From positions 248,001-312,000 of the forward strand of contig NZ_BJLY01000003.1 of NCBI RefSeq assembly GCF_006538885.1: 64,000 nt of DNA, in the 5' to 3' direction. The stretch's first letter is position 1. Each line of letters starts with the position of its first letter. The position numbers and the translations under genes were made by a program. The DNA comes from Gluconobacter roseus NBRC 3990. GTDB lineage: Bacteria; Pseudomonadota; Alphaproteobacteria; Acetobacterales; Acetobacteraceae. Positions 46,401 through 54,876 of this stretch are shown one piece after another. The notes under the pieces are model-generated. The model had not been told where the DNA came from. It saw only the letters and a list, made by a program, of their open reading frames with translations, and ran no database searches.

Positions 46401-46529
46401 AATGGCAATGCGATGCTGTCCCTGACGGCACGTCAGCCGAACAGCCTTGGCATGCTGGCCATCCAGGTTCTGGCCGCAGGCCCGTATCTGGTTACCTCGG
46501 AAGAAGCCGAAACTGCCCACACCGCCTGA
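43476..46529 (+). CDS. Hint-domain exoprotein with two long repeats
   Basis: This 1017-aa protein (ATG at 43476; GGA 10 bases upstream) has two tandem ~330-residue repeats, from about 28 and from about 365. Each carries FHQHD..W.WTGPATGGDW, IPQSEQNADVNVG, YNQIRSLSVWQNSTL and DTPSKVELGGVT. They are rich in Asn, Gly and Thr, as in secreted beta-helices. Residue 674 begins a Hint (hedgehog/intein) domain, CFLAGSMIRTPDGDVAVETL, with VTPEHCLFINGGFIPARMLV; a strand-rich C-terminal part follows. No signal peptide or autotransporter barrel is visible, so a different export route such as type I secretion is inferred. It may be self-processing and surface-displayed. Confidence 0.8.
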   Translation: MADTTNVNDDTLPAGSETVQYKTSETSFHQHDYAWNWTGPATGGDWTDPSNWVLTNAGNPVDTTGGSFSGNAIPQSEQNADVNVGTSDSATPFMVVSNAVLYNQIRSLSVWQNSTLKITAQGGNGNVFATAGVENYGTIIIDTPSKVELGGVTSGNGTLTIMNNNGNVTLDDARLNNGTLNLVNSTLGSETSPVSIAGGTVNLQNSTLVAGLYGEGSTLNVDPASANTIYVQNLYTNDSGSVQNTVINGVSENTHFGVLSGGDSTPTSATYAENTDGSYTLTINLSNGRAITYPTVHVADGFTPATHATIVQDGTKGWLIEDAGTATASASYVTSDLHQQMATTAAAAVSTGGDTSQYSSSAVSFHQHDNAWRWTGPATGGDWYDPKNWTLYDGQGHVVDTTGSSYNGDAIPQSEQNADVNVGYYGNTTPTTVVANAPSYNQIRSLSVWQNSTLEITAQGGTNYNGYVFATAGFENDGTILIDTPSKVELGGVTMNRDDGTITIKNNNNNVVFDDNTVNNGGTINLINATLGAATNPVWVNGGTVNLSQGSSLFLNPSESVNTINVDPSTVNTVYVEANGFLHNNSANNQNIVINGVSANTHFGISGVSSAPTAATYTPNDDGSYTLTVTLADGRQLTYGDIHTADGFTPAATASIVQDGSNGWVVEDNGTTTCFLAGSMIRTPDGDVAVETLRLGSTVLAFVNGKAVERTVTWAGRAHMVAKTGLRDAEAGYPVRILKDALAEGVPYKDMLVTPEHCLFINGGFIPARMLVNGRSVVYDRTMPSYDYFHVETAEHSVIMADGMMTESYLDTGNRHSFRQNGTVVSFGGRARTWNDDAAAPLVVSREVVEPIFRKIEARAVNSGLENTAPAPVLTEESGLYLVTSTGQTLHQVRTANDRVMFMIPSDVTDVRLMSRTARPSETVGPFVDDRRDLGVLVGEITLFDSGNTIRIDQHLTEAGLAGWDVQENIAARWTNGNAMLSLTARQPNSLGMLAIQVLAAGPYLVTSEEAETAHTA
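43557..44460 (+). repeat. Exoprotein repeat unit A
   Basis: This is the first copy of the long internal repeat, starting at FHQHDYAW and ending after GWLIEDAGTA. It matches unit B with about the same block order and an offset of 1011 bases. Confidence 0.8.
44568..45494 (+). repeat. Exoprotein repeat unit B
   Basis: This is the second copy, starting at FHQHDNAW and running directly into the Hint cysteine after GWVVEDNGTT. Identical blocks shared with unit A include IPQSEQNADVNVG and IRSLSVWQNSTL. Confidence 0.8.
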
Positions 46530-46554
46530 GACCATCCGGTCTGAAATGGAAAAG

Positions 46555-46586
46555 GCCTCATCCCTTCGGGGGTGAGGCTTTTTTTT
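46555..46586 (+). terminator. Terminator after the Hint exoprotein gene
   Basis: The stem GCCTCATCCC/GGGGTGAGGC with a TTCG-type loop is followed by eight Ts, 25 bases after the stop codon. Confidence 0.9.
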
Positions 46587-46626
46587 GTCCATTTTTCCAG
46601 GCGCTGGTCTGAAGCACAGCCTCAAC

Positions 46627-46658
46627 AAAAAAAGGCGCCCCTGTATGGGACGCCTTTT
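46627..46658 (-). terminator. Terminator after the second TonB receptor gene
   Basis: On the minus strand, GGCGTCCC/GGGGCGCC forms a hairpin followed by about seven Ts. It lies 25 bases beyond the receptor stop codon. Confidence 0.85.
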
Positions 46659-46682
46659 CCTGTGGGCAGTTGGAAAACGGTC

Positions 46683-49331
46683 TCAGAAGTTGGCGTTGAT
46701 CCGTCCGTAGTAATAGCCGCCTGTGATGGGGACCTGCAGCGAGAACTGGTCGTAGATCTGGGCGCCGCGGGAGTTGTTGATCTGCGGAACGCGACGGGGG
46801 CGGACGTTGAAGATGTTGTTCGCGCCGATCGCCAGATGCCAGTGGCTGTTGAAGCGGTAGCCGACTTCGATATCCGTCAGCCAGCGCGGCGTATTTTTGA
46901 ACTGCGCAAAGCAACTGTTGGAATAGGCCAGCTTGCCGCCGCTCGGGCAGGTGAGCGTCTGGTCCGTCCAGTCAGAGTAGGTCAGCATGTCCGTGGTTTG
47001 GCCGTAGCGGGTCTGGCGGACGTTGAAGTCCCATTTCCCGACCGTATAAAACGCGTTCAGGATGATCTTGCTGCGCGGATAGGCGGTCGTGATGTAGCCG
47101 ATGTTCTGCGCGTTCAGCAGCGGATTGCCGCTGGTGTCCGTTCCGTTGTGGTGCAGACGCGTCCGGTTCAGGTCCAGCGCCATGCTGAGGTTCAGGTTGC
47201 CGGCATTGTGGAAGCGGAACATGTAGTCCGCCTTGATGTCGAGACCCTGCGTGCGGGTGCTGGCGCCGTTGGTCATGTAATAGGCGGAGACGTTGTCCTT
47301 GATGATGCTGTTGAGAGGCAGGGAATATCCCATGGCTTCGATGGCATCGATTGCGGGCTGGCCATTGACGGTACCACCGCCCACGATGCGGTCGCGCAGG
47401 TTGATCTGATACACGTCTGCTTCGACGTGGAAGTTCTTCACTGGCTCAAGAACAATGCCGCCGCTGGCGCTGACGGAGCGTTCCGGCTTCAGGGCGCTGG
47501 CGCCGAGAATACGGGCGGCCGTCGAGTTGACGGGCAGCAGGCCGGAGGCGCCAGTCGGGTCCACGTTCATGGCGCTGTAATGCTGTTCTGCCAGTGTTGG
47601 AGCGCGGAAACCGGTGCTGATCGTGCCGCGGATCGCGATGCGTTTGCTCACGTCATAGCGCGTCGAGACCTTGCCGTTTTCCGTGTTGCCGACATCCGTG
47701 TAGTGCTCGAAGCGTCCTGCGAAATCGAGATCCCAGTGCTTGAGCGGATGGAAATCGCCATCAACATAGGCGGCCCAGATGTCACGGCTCCAGTTGCCGG
47801 CACTGTTGGGGCCGAGACCGGCATAGCCCTGCGTGCCGCCCAGTTCATAGGAGGGCGGGGTGCCAGCCTTGATTTCATAGGTTTCGAGGCGGTGTTCGCC
47901 ACCAAAGGCCAGCGTCATGGGAACGACGTTGGCAATATTGAAGTGGCGGCGGAAGTCCAGATTGTTGGTCCACTGCGCCATGCGATAGGTTTCAGCGCGC
48001 GTCGTGTTGGGCGACCAGCCGCAGCCATCAGTCGAATAATAGGATGACGTCGGATCGGTTGAGCAGGTGCTGGCGAGCATGCCTGTATTGGCGGTGTTCT
48101 TGTTGCCGATCTTGTTGCCATCCGCGCCGTATGTGGTGCTCAGATCCCAGTCGAACCCGAAGAAATTGTCACCCTTGAGGCCAAGCGTGGCGGCGTAATC
48201 GTTTTCTTCCGATGTTTCGAGCGGGGAGAAGCCCGCCGGATACATGGTGGGCGCGATGACGGGCGTGCGGTAGTTTTCATACGCTTCGCCATGGCGGTGC
48301 ATATAGGTAATGAGGCCGTAGAAATTCACGCCTTCGGTAATGGTCTTGCCGAAGTCGATGGCGAGGCTTTCGCGGGTTTCTTCAGGCGTGCTCATGATCT
48401 TGTTGGAATCAGCGGGCACGTTCATCGCGTTCGGAACGATACCGTTATAGTATCCCGTTGTGTTGGCGTTGGTGGGCCAGTTTCCGATCAGGCGGTGGTC
48501 CCGCGCGCCGACGACCATGTGATCCGTGTGATAGACTTCGCCGCTGAGGTGCAGATAGCCGTCACTGCCCCATTTCACGCCGCCATCAGCGCCGACCTTG
48601 TACTGCCAGCCGTCGCCGTTATAGGCGTTTGCGCCGGTCTGTACGGTGGTCTGGATGCTGTGGGCCTGCTTTTTGGTGATGATGTTCACCACACCTGCAA
48701 TCGCGTCCGAGCCGTACATCGCGGCCGCACCGTCTTCGAGCACTTCGATATGGTCGATGGCATTTGCGGGGATCGTGTTCAGATCGGCGCCCGTGGAGCC
48801 GAACTGCGGACCCGCATCGGCGGTGATGTTCGCCGTGTTGTGGCGGCGCTTGCCGTCCACCAGAACCAGCACTTCGTTCGGGCCGAGACCGCGCATCTGG
48901 ATGGAGGACGTCAGGGCTGCGGAATCCGCGCCCATGGCCACAACGTTGATGGAAGCGTAGGTCCGGGTCAGGGCATCCGAAAGGTTCAGCATGCCGGAAC
49001 GACGGAGCGTCGCGGCAGAGACCACGGTGACGGGGGACGTGCTTTCGCGGGCCTTGCGGTTTGTCGCATGGGTGCCGGTGGTGACGTTTATCGTCTCGGC
49101 TTCGCCCGTGAAATTGACATCGGTCTTTTTGCGGCGAGGTGTGGCGGCTGTGACAGGCTTTGCTGTTGAAGCTGTGGCAGGTCGGGCAGCGGTATGAGCG
49201 GCGCTGGTGGGCTTTGCGCTGTGATGACGTGTGGCAGGCTGAGTGGTGGTCGTGGCGGCCATGGCAGACATGCAGGGCATGACCGAGACGGCCGTTGTCA
49301 TGAGCAGGGAGATGCGATGCCGGTACTTCAT
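46683..49331 (-). CDS. TonB-dependent outer-membrane receptor
   Basis: This 882-aa protein has a signal peptide ending near MSAMAATT and a basic, Thr/Ala-rich linker (about 30-75). The plug domain (about 80-220) contains TVVSAATLRRSGMLNLSDAL, IQMRGLGPNEVLVLVDGKRR and AAMYGSDAIAGVVNIITKK. A barrel follows, ending in YYGRINANF. The strongly conserved plug motifs are typical of large TonB receptors for siderophores, vitamins or carbohydrates. The ligand is unknown and no partner transporter is adjacent. A strong GGAGG lies 14 bases upstream of the start, somewhat far. Confidence 0.92.
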   Translation of the reverse strand: MKYRHRISLLMTTAVSVMPCMSAMAATTTTQPATRHHSAKPTSAAHTAARPATASTAKPVTAATPRRKKTDVNFTGEAETINVTTGTHATNRKARESTSPVTVVSAATLRRSGMLNLSDALTRTYASINVVAMGADSAALTSSIQMRGLGPNEVLVLVDGKRRHNTANITADAGPQFGSTGADLNTIPANAIDHIEVLEDGAAAMYGSDAIAGVVNIITKKQAHSIQTTVQTGANAYNGDGWQYKVGADGGVKWGSDGYLHLSGEVYHTDHMVVGARDHRLIGNWPTNANTTGYYNGIVPNAMNVPADSNKIMSTPEETRESLAIDFGKTITEGVNFYGLITYMHRHGEAYENYRTPVIAPTMYPAGFSPLETSEENDYAATLGLKGDNFFGFDWDLSTTYGADGNKIGNKNTANTGMLASTCSTDPTSSYYSTDGCGWSPNTTRAETYRMAQWTNNLDFRRHFNIANVVPMTLAFGGEHRLETYEIKAGTPPSYELGGTQGYAGLGPNSAGNWSRDIWAAYVDGDFHPLKHWDLDFAGRFEHYTDVGNTENGKVSTRYDVSKRIAIRGTISTGFRAPTLAEQHYSAMNVDPTGASGLLPVNSTAARILGASALKPERSVSASGGIVLEPVKNFHVEADVYQINLRDRIVGGGTVNGQPAIDAIEAMGYSLPLNSIIKDNVSAYYMTNGASTRTQGLDIKADYMFRFHNAGNLNLSMALDLNRTRLHHNGTDTSGNPLLNAQNIGYITTAYPRSKIILNAFYTVGKWDFNVRQTRYGQTTDMLTYSDWTDQTLTCPSGGKLAYSNSCFAQFKNTPRWLTDIEVGYRFNSHWHLAIGANNIFNVRPRRVPQINNSRGAQIYDQFSLQVPITGGYYYGRINANF

Positions 49332-49665
49332 TACTACTATCTATACCTCCATGAGACGCCGCTCTTGGGTTCAGAGGGGGTTTCGAAAGAGTAATGATAA
49401 AATCTCGTTACATGAAAGTAGCAAAAATGATTCGTGTGACAGAATTTCTCGCTGTTGCATAAGGGCAACAAAAACCTGCGGGTGTCTCTGTTCCGGACAT
49501 GATGTTTCCAAAGGGGTATCATCAGGGAAACATATTTTCAAAAGCGCCCGTGCGGCATCTGAGGTGCTCAGGGGGTGAATGGTGCGATTCTATGTTACTT
49601 GAACGTATCAGATGCAGGCCGAAGTTGCATAAATGCGCGTTGGCTCTGTTCCGGCCTGTGCCCGC
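49332..49665. other. Gene-free 334-base stretch
   Basis: No gene was supported here. The left part is AT-rich and is probably the promoter and leader of the TonB receptor on the minus strand; it contains a small hairpin-like GTTGC...GCAAC (49454-49469). The right part adjoins the 3' end of arfB. Confidence 0.4.
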
Positions 49666-50088
49666 TCAGTCGTCGAGACGGACTTTCCGGTTGCGTTTGA
49701 TGCCGGCCCGGTGGGATTTGCCATCCAGGCGACGCTGCCGCGCCGCTTTACCCGGACGTGTGGCAACGCGGAATGTCGGGCGGTGAGCCGCCTTGCGGAT
49801 CAGCTCTGCCAGACGCTCGATGGTGTCTTCACGGTTTCGCTGCTGGGTCCGAAAGCGGCGACCTGTGATGATGATTTCGCCATTTTGGGTCGCGCGGCTG
49901 CCTGCGAGTTCGATTAGTCGCATACGGATACGGTCGGAAAGGGCCGGGGAATGCGCGGCGTCAAACCGGAGCTGTGCGGCGGTGGCAACCTTGTTGACGT
50001 TCTGTCCGCCCGGGCCGGAAGCCAGGATATAGGTCACTTTCAGTTCGTCTTCTTCGAGAAAGAGACCGGGAAGAATCTGAATGGACAT
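49666..50088 (-). CDS. arfB: Alternative ribosome-rescue factor ArfB
   Basis: This 140-aa protein (ATG at 50088, MSIQILPGLFLEEDEL) has the release-factor GGQ motif in ASGPGGQNVNKVATAAQ and a basic C-terminal tail (RPGKAARQRRLDGKSHRAGIKR, split here by description) that enters the empty mRNA channel. It hydrolyses peptidyl-tRNA on ribosomes stalled at mRNA ends. The open frame upstream of 50088 is not needed. A CCGTCTG/CAGACGG hairpin (50123-50141) lies in its leader, and it diverges from tRNA-Lys. Confidence 0.93.
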   Translation of the reverse strand: MSIQILPGLFLEEDELKVTYILASGPGGQNVNKVATAAQLRFDAAHSPALSDRIRMRLIELAGSRATQNGEIIITGRRFRTQQRNREDTIERLAELIRKAAHRPTFRVATRPGKAARQRRLDGKSHRAGIKRNRKVRLDD

Positions 50089-50261
50089 CTGTCTCTTCCT
50101 TATGAAGCTGAAAAAGGAACAGCCGTCTGGAAAACAGACGGTCTGGCGGCCATAGCCTCTTTCGGCATGAGAAACCATGCAGGGCTCCCGCCTAAACGGC
50201 CTGTTTTTCAGGGAGATGAGGTTGACGCCCTTATGGGTTGTGGGGTAGCCAGCGTGCGGAT

Positions 50262-50337
50262 GAACCGGTAGCTCAGTTGGTAGAGCATTCGACTTTTAAT
50301 CGAATGGTCCTGGGTTCGAGTCCCAGCCGGTTCACCA
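50262..50337 (+). tRNA. tRNA-Lys (anticodon TTT)
   Basis: This 76-base tRNA has an encoded CCA end. The acceptor stem is GAACCGG/CCGGTTC, the D arm GCTC..GAGC, the anticodon stem TTCGA/TCGAA with loop CTTTTAA (anticodon TTT), and the T arm CTGGG-TTCGAGT-CCCAG. All stems pair fully. Confidence 0.97.
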
Positions 50338-50450
50338 TTTCCCCTGTAAAATCTCTAAAAACCATTGTCTCCTGCTAGGGTCACACTGTAGCGCATGGCC
50401 GTTTTGCGGCGTAGGGTGGCGCAACGGAACGACATTAAGGGGAAACGCTG

Positions 50451-50612
50451 ATGACGCGTGCTCGGATTGGGGTGGCGCTTGCGCTGCTGGCGGCTCTTGC
50501 GGCCTGTGGGCCGGATTATGGTGGTCAGGGGTCTCGGCAGTTCCGTGGCGACGACTATGGGAATGTTGGTGCGGGACGCAGCAGCTATGGCTATCAGGGC
50601 GGCCCGACCTGA
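50451..50612 (+). CDS. Small lipoprotein, 53 aa
   Basis: The ATG at 50451 is preceded by AAGGGGAAACGCTG, a good ribosome-binding site. The product begins MTRARIGVALALLAALAACG, a typical lipoprotein signal peptide with lipobox LAAC. The mature 34 residues are Gly/Tyr/Asp-rich and end in GYQGGPT. No family was recognised. It is a single gene between tRNA-Lys and the end of the converging sucA gene. Confidence 0.7.
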   Translation: MTRARIGVALALLAALAACGPDYGGQGSRQFRGDDYGNVGAGRSSYGYQGGPT

Positions 50613-50634
50613 GGTTTTCCTGATGTAAAAAGGT

Positions 50635-53292
50635 TCAGGACAAGGCGTCCTGAACCAGTTTTGCCTGCTGGGCCACATGAGCGCCGGGCAGACCGGTCGC
50701 GGGTGAGGCCGCGCCTTCGCGACCGATATAATCCGGGCGCTGCACACGATGATTGCAGCCTCGCAGGGCGCGTTCGATGCGACGGTCTACGAAAATCCAG
50801 GCTCCATTGTTCTGCGGCTCTTCCTGACACCACAGAACCTGTTCCGCGTCCGGGTGGCGGGCAAGCTGCTCCATCAGGGCGTGATGCGGGAACGGGTAGA
50901 GTTGCTCGATGCGGATGATGGCGACGTCGTCGCGGTTCTGGCGCGTCCGTTCGGCAGCGAGATCATAATAGACCTTGCCGGTGCAGAGGATAATGCGCCG
51001 TGCGCCTTCCTCCTTTGCCGGATCTGCGATGACGGGCTGAAAGCGCGTGTGCGGCCCCATGGCGTCAAGCATCGAGACCGCGTCCTTGTTGCGCAACAGG
51101 GATTTAGGTGTGAAGACGACCAGCGGCTTGCGGCAGCGGCGCGCGATCTGGCGGCGCAGGGCGTGGAAGTAGTTGGCGGGCGTGGTGATGTCGCACACGC
51201 GCATATTGTTTTCAGCGCAGAGCTGAAGGATGCGCTCGGGGCGGGCCGAGGAATGCTCCGGACCGCCGCCTTCATAACCATGCGGCAGGAGCAGGGTCAG
51301 GCCGGAGGTCCGCAGCCACTTGGTTTCGCCCGATGCGATGAACTGATCGAGGATGATCTGCGCGCCATTGGCGAAATCGCCGAATTGCGCTTCCCACAGC
51401 ACCAGAGCTTCCGGATCGCCGAGGGAATAGCCGTATTCAAACCCAAGGACGGCATATTCCGAGAGCGGCGAATTCCAGATGTTCAGCGGCGCCTGATGGG
51501 GCGCGATATGGGTCAGGGGCGTGTCTTCGCGTCCTGTGTCCTGATCGAACAGGACGGCGTGACGCTGACTGAACGTGCCACGGCGGCTGTCCTGCCCGGA
51601 CAGGCGGACTGGATGTCCGTCCATCGACAGGGTGCCGAAGGCGAGGGCCTCGGCGGTTGCCCAGTCGACCGGGCCGCCATCGGCGACGGCCTTGCCACGG
51701 GCAATGATCTGCCGGGCCAGACGGGGATGAACGGCCAGACCTTCGGGGATCGTGCCGATGGCCTCTCCGACTTCCTGAAGGCGTCTGAGAGGTACGCCGG
51801 TCATGGGCTGGATGCGGTCCTGCTCGTCCTGCAGACGGGTCGGATCTTCGGGACCGTCCAGCCAGTCCGTGCCGTCGGGCTGATAGGTTTTGGATTTCTG
51901 GAACTGTTCTTCCAGACGATGCTGGAAGTGGGTCCACATCTCCTCGACTTCGGCTTGGGTCATGACGCCGCTGCGGACCAGGTGATCGGCATAAAGGCTG
52001 CGTGTCGTGGCGCGGGACTGGATGGCGTGGACCATCGCGGGTTGCGTGAAGGCGGGCTCGTCGGTCTCGTTATGGCCGTGGCGGCGATAGCAGATAACAT
52101 CCAGCACGATGTCGGACTGGAACGTGCGACGCCATTCATGCGCCAGAAATGCACAGCGGGAGACGGCTTCGGGATCGTCGCCATTAACGTGCAGGATCGG
52201 AGCCTGAACGGATTTGGCGATATCGGTGTTGTGCAGGCCGGAATGGGCGTCGGACTGGACGGTCGTAAAGCCGATCTGGTTGTTGATGATGACGTGAACC
52301 GTCCCACCCGTCCGGTAGCCTTCCAGCTTCGAGAGGCTGAGGGTCTCGTACACGACGCCCTGTCCCGCGAAGGCCGCGTCCCCATGAACGAGAATGCCCA
52401 GATGGTGCTGGCGGTCCCGGTCCTTTTCGCGGTCCTGATCGGCGCGGACGCGACCGAGCACGACCGGGTCCACGGCTTCCAGATGGGAGGGGTTGGGCAG
52501 GAGCGAGATGCGGACGGTGTGTCCGGCATGTTCAAGCGTGGTGGCGGTGCCGAGATGGTATTTCACGTCTCCGGAGCCTTGGATGTCATCGGGCTTGAAG
52601 GACGCGCCTGCAAATTCACTGAAAATGGCGGCGAACGGCTTGCGCAGGATGTTGGCCATCACGTTCAGGCGGCCACGATGGGGCATGCCGAGCGAGACGG
52701 AACGTACGTCATCCTGTGCCGCGGCATCGATCAGGGTCCGCAGGGCTACGATAACGCTTTCGCCGCCCTCAAGGCCGAAGCGGCGCATGCCCATGAAGCG
52801 CTTCTGGCAGAACTGCTCGAAGCCTTCGGCGCGAGTGAGGGCGAGGAGAATGCGCTTCTGGTCCAGTGACGGGCCGGGGGCCGGATTTTCCAGACGGTCA
52901 ATCCACCACTGGCGCTGGGCCGGGTCCTGAAGATGCATGAACTCGGCGGCCGTGGTGCCGCAATAAGCGCGGCGCAGACGGGCGATCAGATCTCGGTCCG
53001 CACCTGGGGGTGTCAGTTCGGGAATGTCGGGTGTGGGGGCGAGGCCGAGCGGGTCCAGCGATGCGATGGAATGTCCGCGCAGGCGATAGGCAAATTTCAG
53101 GCTCTCGGCACTGGCATCGCTCTGATCAGCCGTGTCCGGGCCGGTCAGACGCTCTGAGCCGAGGGTCTCGAACAGGGATGCAAAGGCCGGGTCCACGGAC
53201 GCAGGGTCGTGCTGCCAGCGTGTGTGCAGCTCCGCCAGATAGACGGTGTTTTCGCCATTGATGGCGTCCCGGTCATCATGATGGTCGCCCAT
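50635..53292 (-). CDS. sucA: 2-Oxoglutarate dehydrogenase E1 component
   Basis: This 885-aa thiamine-diphosphate enzyme has the family start (NTVYLAELHTRWQHDP), the HGDAAFAGQGVVYETLSLSKLEGY region and DVICYRRHGHNETDEP. It oxidatively decarboxylates 2-oxoglutarate as part of the E1-E2-E3 complex. The E2 (sucB) and E3 genes do not follow: the gene is alone, ending 22 bases from a converging small lipoprotein. In acetic acid bacteria with an incomplete TCA cycle it would mainly serve 2-oxoglutarate/succinyl-CoA supply. A good AGGAG precedes the ATG by 9 bases. Confidence 0.95.
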   Translation of the reverse strand: MGDHHDDRDAINGENTVYLAELHTRWQHDPASVDPAFASLFETLGSERLTGPDTADQSDASAESLKFAYRLRGHSIASLDPLGLAPTPDIPELTPPGADRDLIARLRRAYCGTTAAEFMHLQDPAQRQWWIDRLENPAPGPSLDQKRILLALTRAEGFEQFCQKRFMGMRRFGLEGGESVIVALRTLIDAAAQDDVRSVSLGMPHRGRLNVMANILRKPFAAIFSEFAGASFKPDDIQGSGDVKYHLGTATTLEHAGHTVRISLLPNPSHLEAVDPVVLGRVRADQDREKDRDRQHHLGILVHGDAAFAGQGVVYETLSLSKLEGYRTGGTVHVIINNQIGFTTVQSDAHSGLHNTDIAKSVQAPILHVNGDDPEAVSRCAFLAHEWRRTFQSDIVLDVICYRRHGHNETDEPAFTQPAMVHAIQSRATTRSLYADHLVRSGVMTQAEVEEMWTHFQHRLEEQFQKSKTYQPDGTDWLDGPEDPTRLQDEQDRIQPMTGVPLRRLQEVGEAIGTIPEGLAVHPRLARQIIARGKAVADGGPVDWATAEALAFGTLSMDGHPVRLSGQDSRRGTFSQRHAVLFDQDTGREDTPLTHIAPHQAPLNIWNSPLSEYAVLGFEYGYSLGDPEALVLWEAQFGDFANGAQIILDQFIASGETKWLRTSGLTLLLPHGYEGGGPEHSSARPERILQLCAENNMRVCDITTPANYFHALRRQIARRCRKPLVVFTPKSLLRNKDAVSMLDAMGPHTRFQPVIADPAKEEGARRIILCTGKVYYDLAAERTRQNRDDVAIIRIEQLYPFPHHALMEQLARHPDAEQVLWCQEEPQNNGAWIFVDRRIERALRGCNHRVQRPDYIGREGAASPATGLPGAHVAQQAKLVQDALS

Positions 53293-53424
53293 GAACTCAT
53301 CTCCTGTGTCCCCGGGGGCCGCACTCCTGCCGGGGAGAGGCGGGTCCGGGGGCTGTCATATGGCCGCGCAGTTTAGCGGACTGGCAGAAGAGGGCCAATC
53401 TCTGCCTTTCCCGAACATCCTTTG

Positions 53425-54387
53425 TCAGAGACCGAAGCCGCGTTTCATGGCGTCGATCCGGCGTGCGATGGAGCGGGTGGCGACCGGTGTGTCTGTCTGG
53501 TCGAAGATATGGCAGGCGCCGGGCACGATTTCCAGTTCTACGGAGATGCCCTGATGGATCAGACGCCGCGCATAGGCGAGATCTTCATCCAGAAACAGGT
53601 CCAGCGCGCCGACACACAGATAGACGGGGGGCAGATCGGACAGGTCGGTTGCGCGGGCGGGAGCGGCATAGGGCGAGACGTCTGCCGAACCGGGCGCTAC
53701 GGGATTGAGGAGGGCCGTCCACATGAAGGTGTTGCTGGCGCGGGTCCACAGGAACTCGCCTCCGACGGGCGAAGCATCAGGCTGGCCCGTAATCGTGCGG
53801 TCGTCGAGTACCGGATAGACGAGGTTCTGGAACAGCAGCGTCGGCCCTTCGCGGTCCCGGGTCAGCAGAGCCAGTCCCGCAGCAAGGCCGCCGCCTGCGC
53901 TTTCGCCCGTCAGGCCGATGCGGGCAGTGTCGATCCCGAGAGTGTCGGCATTGCGGGTGATCCAGCAGAGCGTTGTGTAGGCGTCCTCGATCGCGGCCGG
54001 GAACGGGTGTTCGGGGGTGAGGCGGTAATCCGGCGAGATGACCACGCAGTCCAGCTCCTGTGCAAACTGGCAGAGCTGCGTTGTGGTAAGCTCGGGCTGG
54101 CCGGCGAAATAGCCGCCGCCATGCAGGTGCAGCAGCGCCGGGCGCTGGCCTGTGGCCTCCTTGCGGGGACGGACGGTCAGGAGGCGGATGGCGGGTGTAT
54201 CATCCGTGGCAGGAATGGTCAGGCGCTCAAGGGTGACAGGATAATCTTCGGCCTGAAGGAAGGACTGGCCGGCAGTCTGTTCCAGTCTGCTCCGGAATGC
54301 GGGCAGGGATTCAGGAGAAAGATCGACGGTCGGAATTTCCTCAAGGAGTGGAAGAAGTTCGGGAAGGACCAGAGAACGTGTGTTCAT
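53425..54387 (-). CDS. Alpha/beta hydrolase, hormone-sensitive-lipase family
   Basis: This 320-aa hydrolase has the oxyanion motif HLHGGGYFAG (about 97-106), the nucleophile serine in GLTGESAGGG, an Asp in the VGALDLFLDED region and the catalytic His in GACHIFDQ. This is the type IV (HSL) esterase plan. It probably cleaves esters of short or medium acyl chains in the cytoplasm, as no signal peptide is visible. It is a single gene. Confidence 0.9.
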   Translation of the reverse strand: MNTRSLVLPELLPLLEEIPTVDLSPESLPAFRSRLEQTAGQSFLQAEDYPVTLERLTIPATDDTPAIRLLTVRPRKEATGQRPALLHLHGGGYFAGQPELTTTQLCQFAQELDCVVISPDYRLTPEHPFPAAIEDAYTTLCWITRNADTLGIDTARIGLTGESAGGGLAAGLALLTRDREGPTLLFQNLVYPVLDDRTITGQPDASPVGGEFLWTRASNTFMWTALLNPVAPGSADVSPYAAPARATDLSDLPPVYLCVGALDLFLDEDLAYARRLIHQGISVELEIVPGACHIFDQTDTPVATRSIARRIDAMKRGFGL

Positions 54388-54578
54388 GAAGAGCGCCTTG
54401 GGTCAGAAAATGGAGAGCAATTGAGGCAGGAAAATCATGTGGGATTCCAGTGGTCGGACCGCTTGAAGGCAAAAATCTGTCTGCTTTGCCACAAAGTTGC
54501 CGCAACTTTTGAGGGTCGAGAGTCGTCTAGTCCGGTGACCGGTCCTGAGCCGGCCTCGTTGAGATGGGAGTTCCGCAC

Positions 54579-54876
54579 ATGCGTGCTCTGCTGTTTCTGG
54601 CGGTTGTGACAGGAAATGTTCTTGCCCTGACAGGGATGTCCCTCGCGGCTGATGGCCCCCGGCGCGATGATCTCTCCGCGCATACCGTTCTGACGGATGA
54701 TGTCGGCCAGTCGGGTGTGGATCATCGACTGCTGGAATGCAGGACGGACCCACGCCTTCTTCATACGGTATGGAATGGGCGCATTTCTTCCCTGCCGGGA
54801 CCGCATGTATGCACGGGCGGTGCAAACCGTCTCGGGGCAGGATATGTCCGCTATCTGGCAACAAGCCGGATGGTGA
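54579..54876 (+). pseudogene. Probable frameshifted exported protein
   Basis: ATG at 54579 has GGAG 8 bases upstream and starts a clean signal peptide (MRALLFLAVVTGNVLALTGM...AADG). The same frame then gives an atypical sequence to 54902. A second frame from about 54697 to the TGA at 54876 gives a more protein-like end, with WNAGRTHAFFIRYGMGAF and SAIWQQAGW. A one-base shift between about 54690 and 54740 would join them into an exported protein of about 98 residues. No family was recognised. It could be a real broken gene or an error in the sequence. Confidence 0.4.

Noticed and set aside
43935..46628. Very long minus-strand frame opposite the Hint exoprotein
   Set aside because: It spans both repeats and the Hint domain in antisense, without a ribosome-binding site; the plus-strand protein has clear repeats and a Hint motif.
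49454..49469. Small GTTGC/GCAAC hairpin as a regulatory RNA in the gap before arfB
   Set aside because: Only 5 bp with a 6-base loop, common by chance, and no promoter or terminator pairs with it.
50749..52869. 706-codon plus-strand frame opposite sucA
   Set aside because: The E1 component on the minus strand is full-length with all its motifs; the antisense frame is composition-driven.
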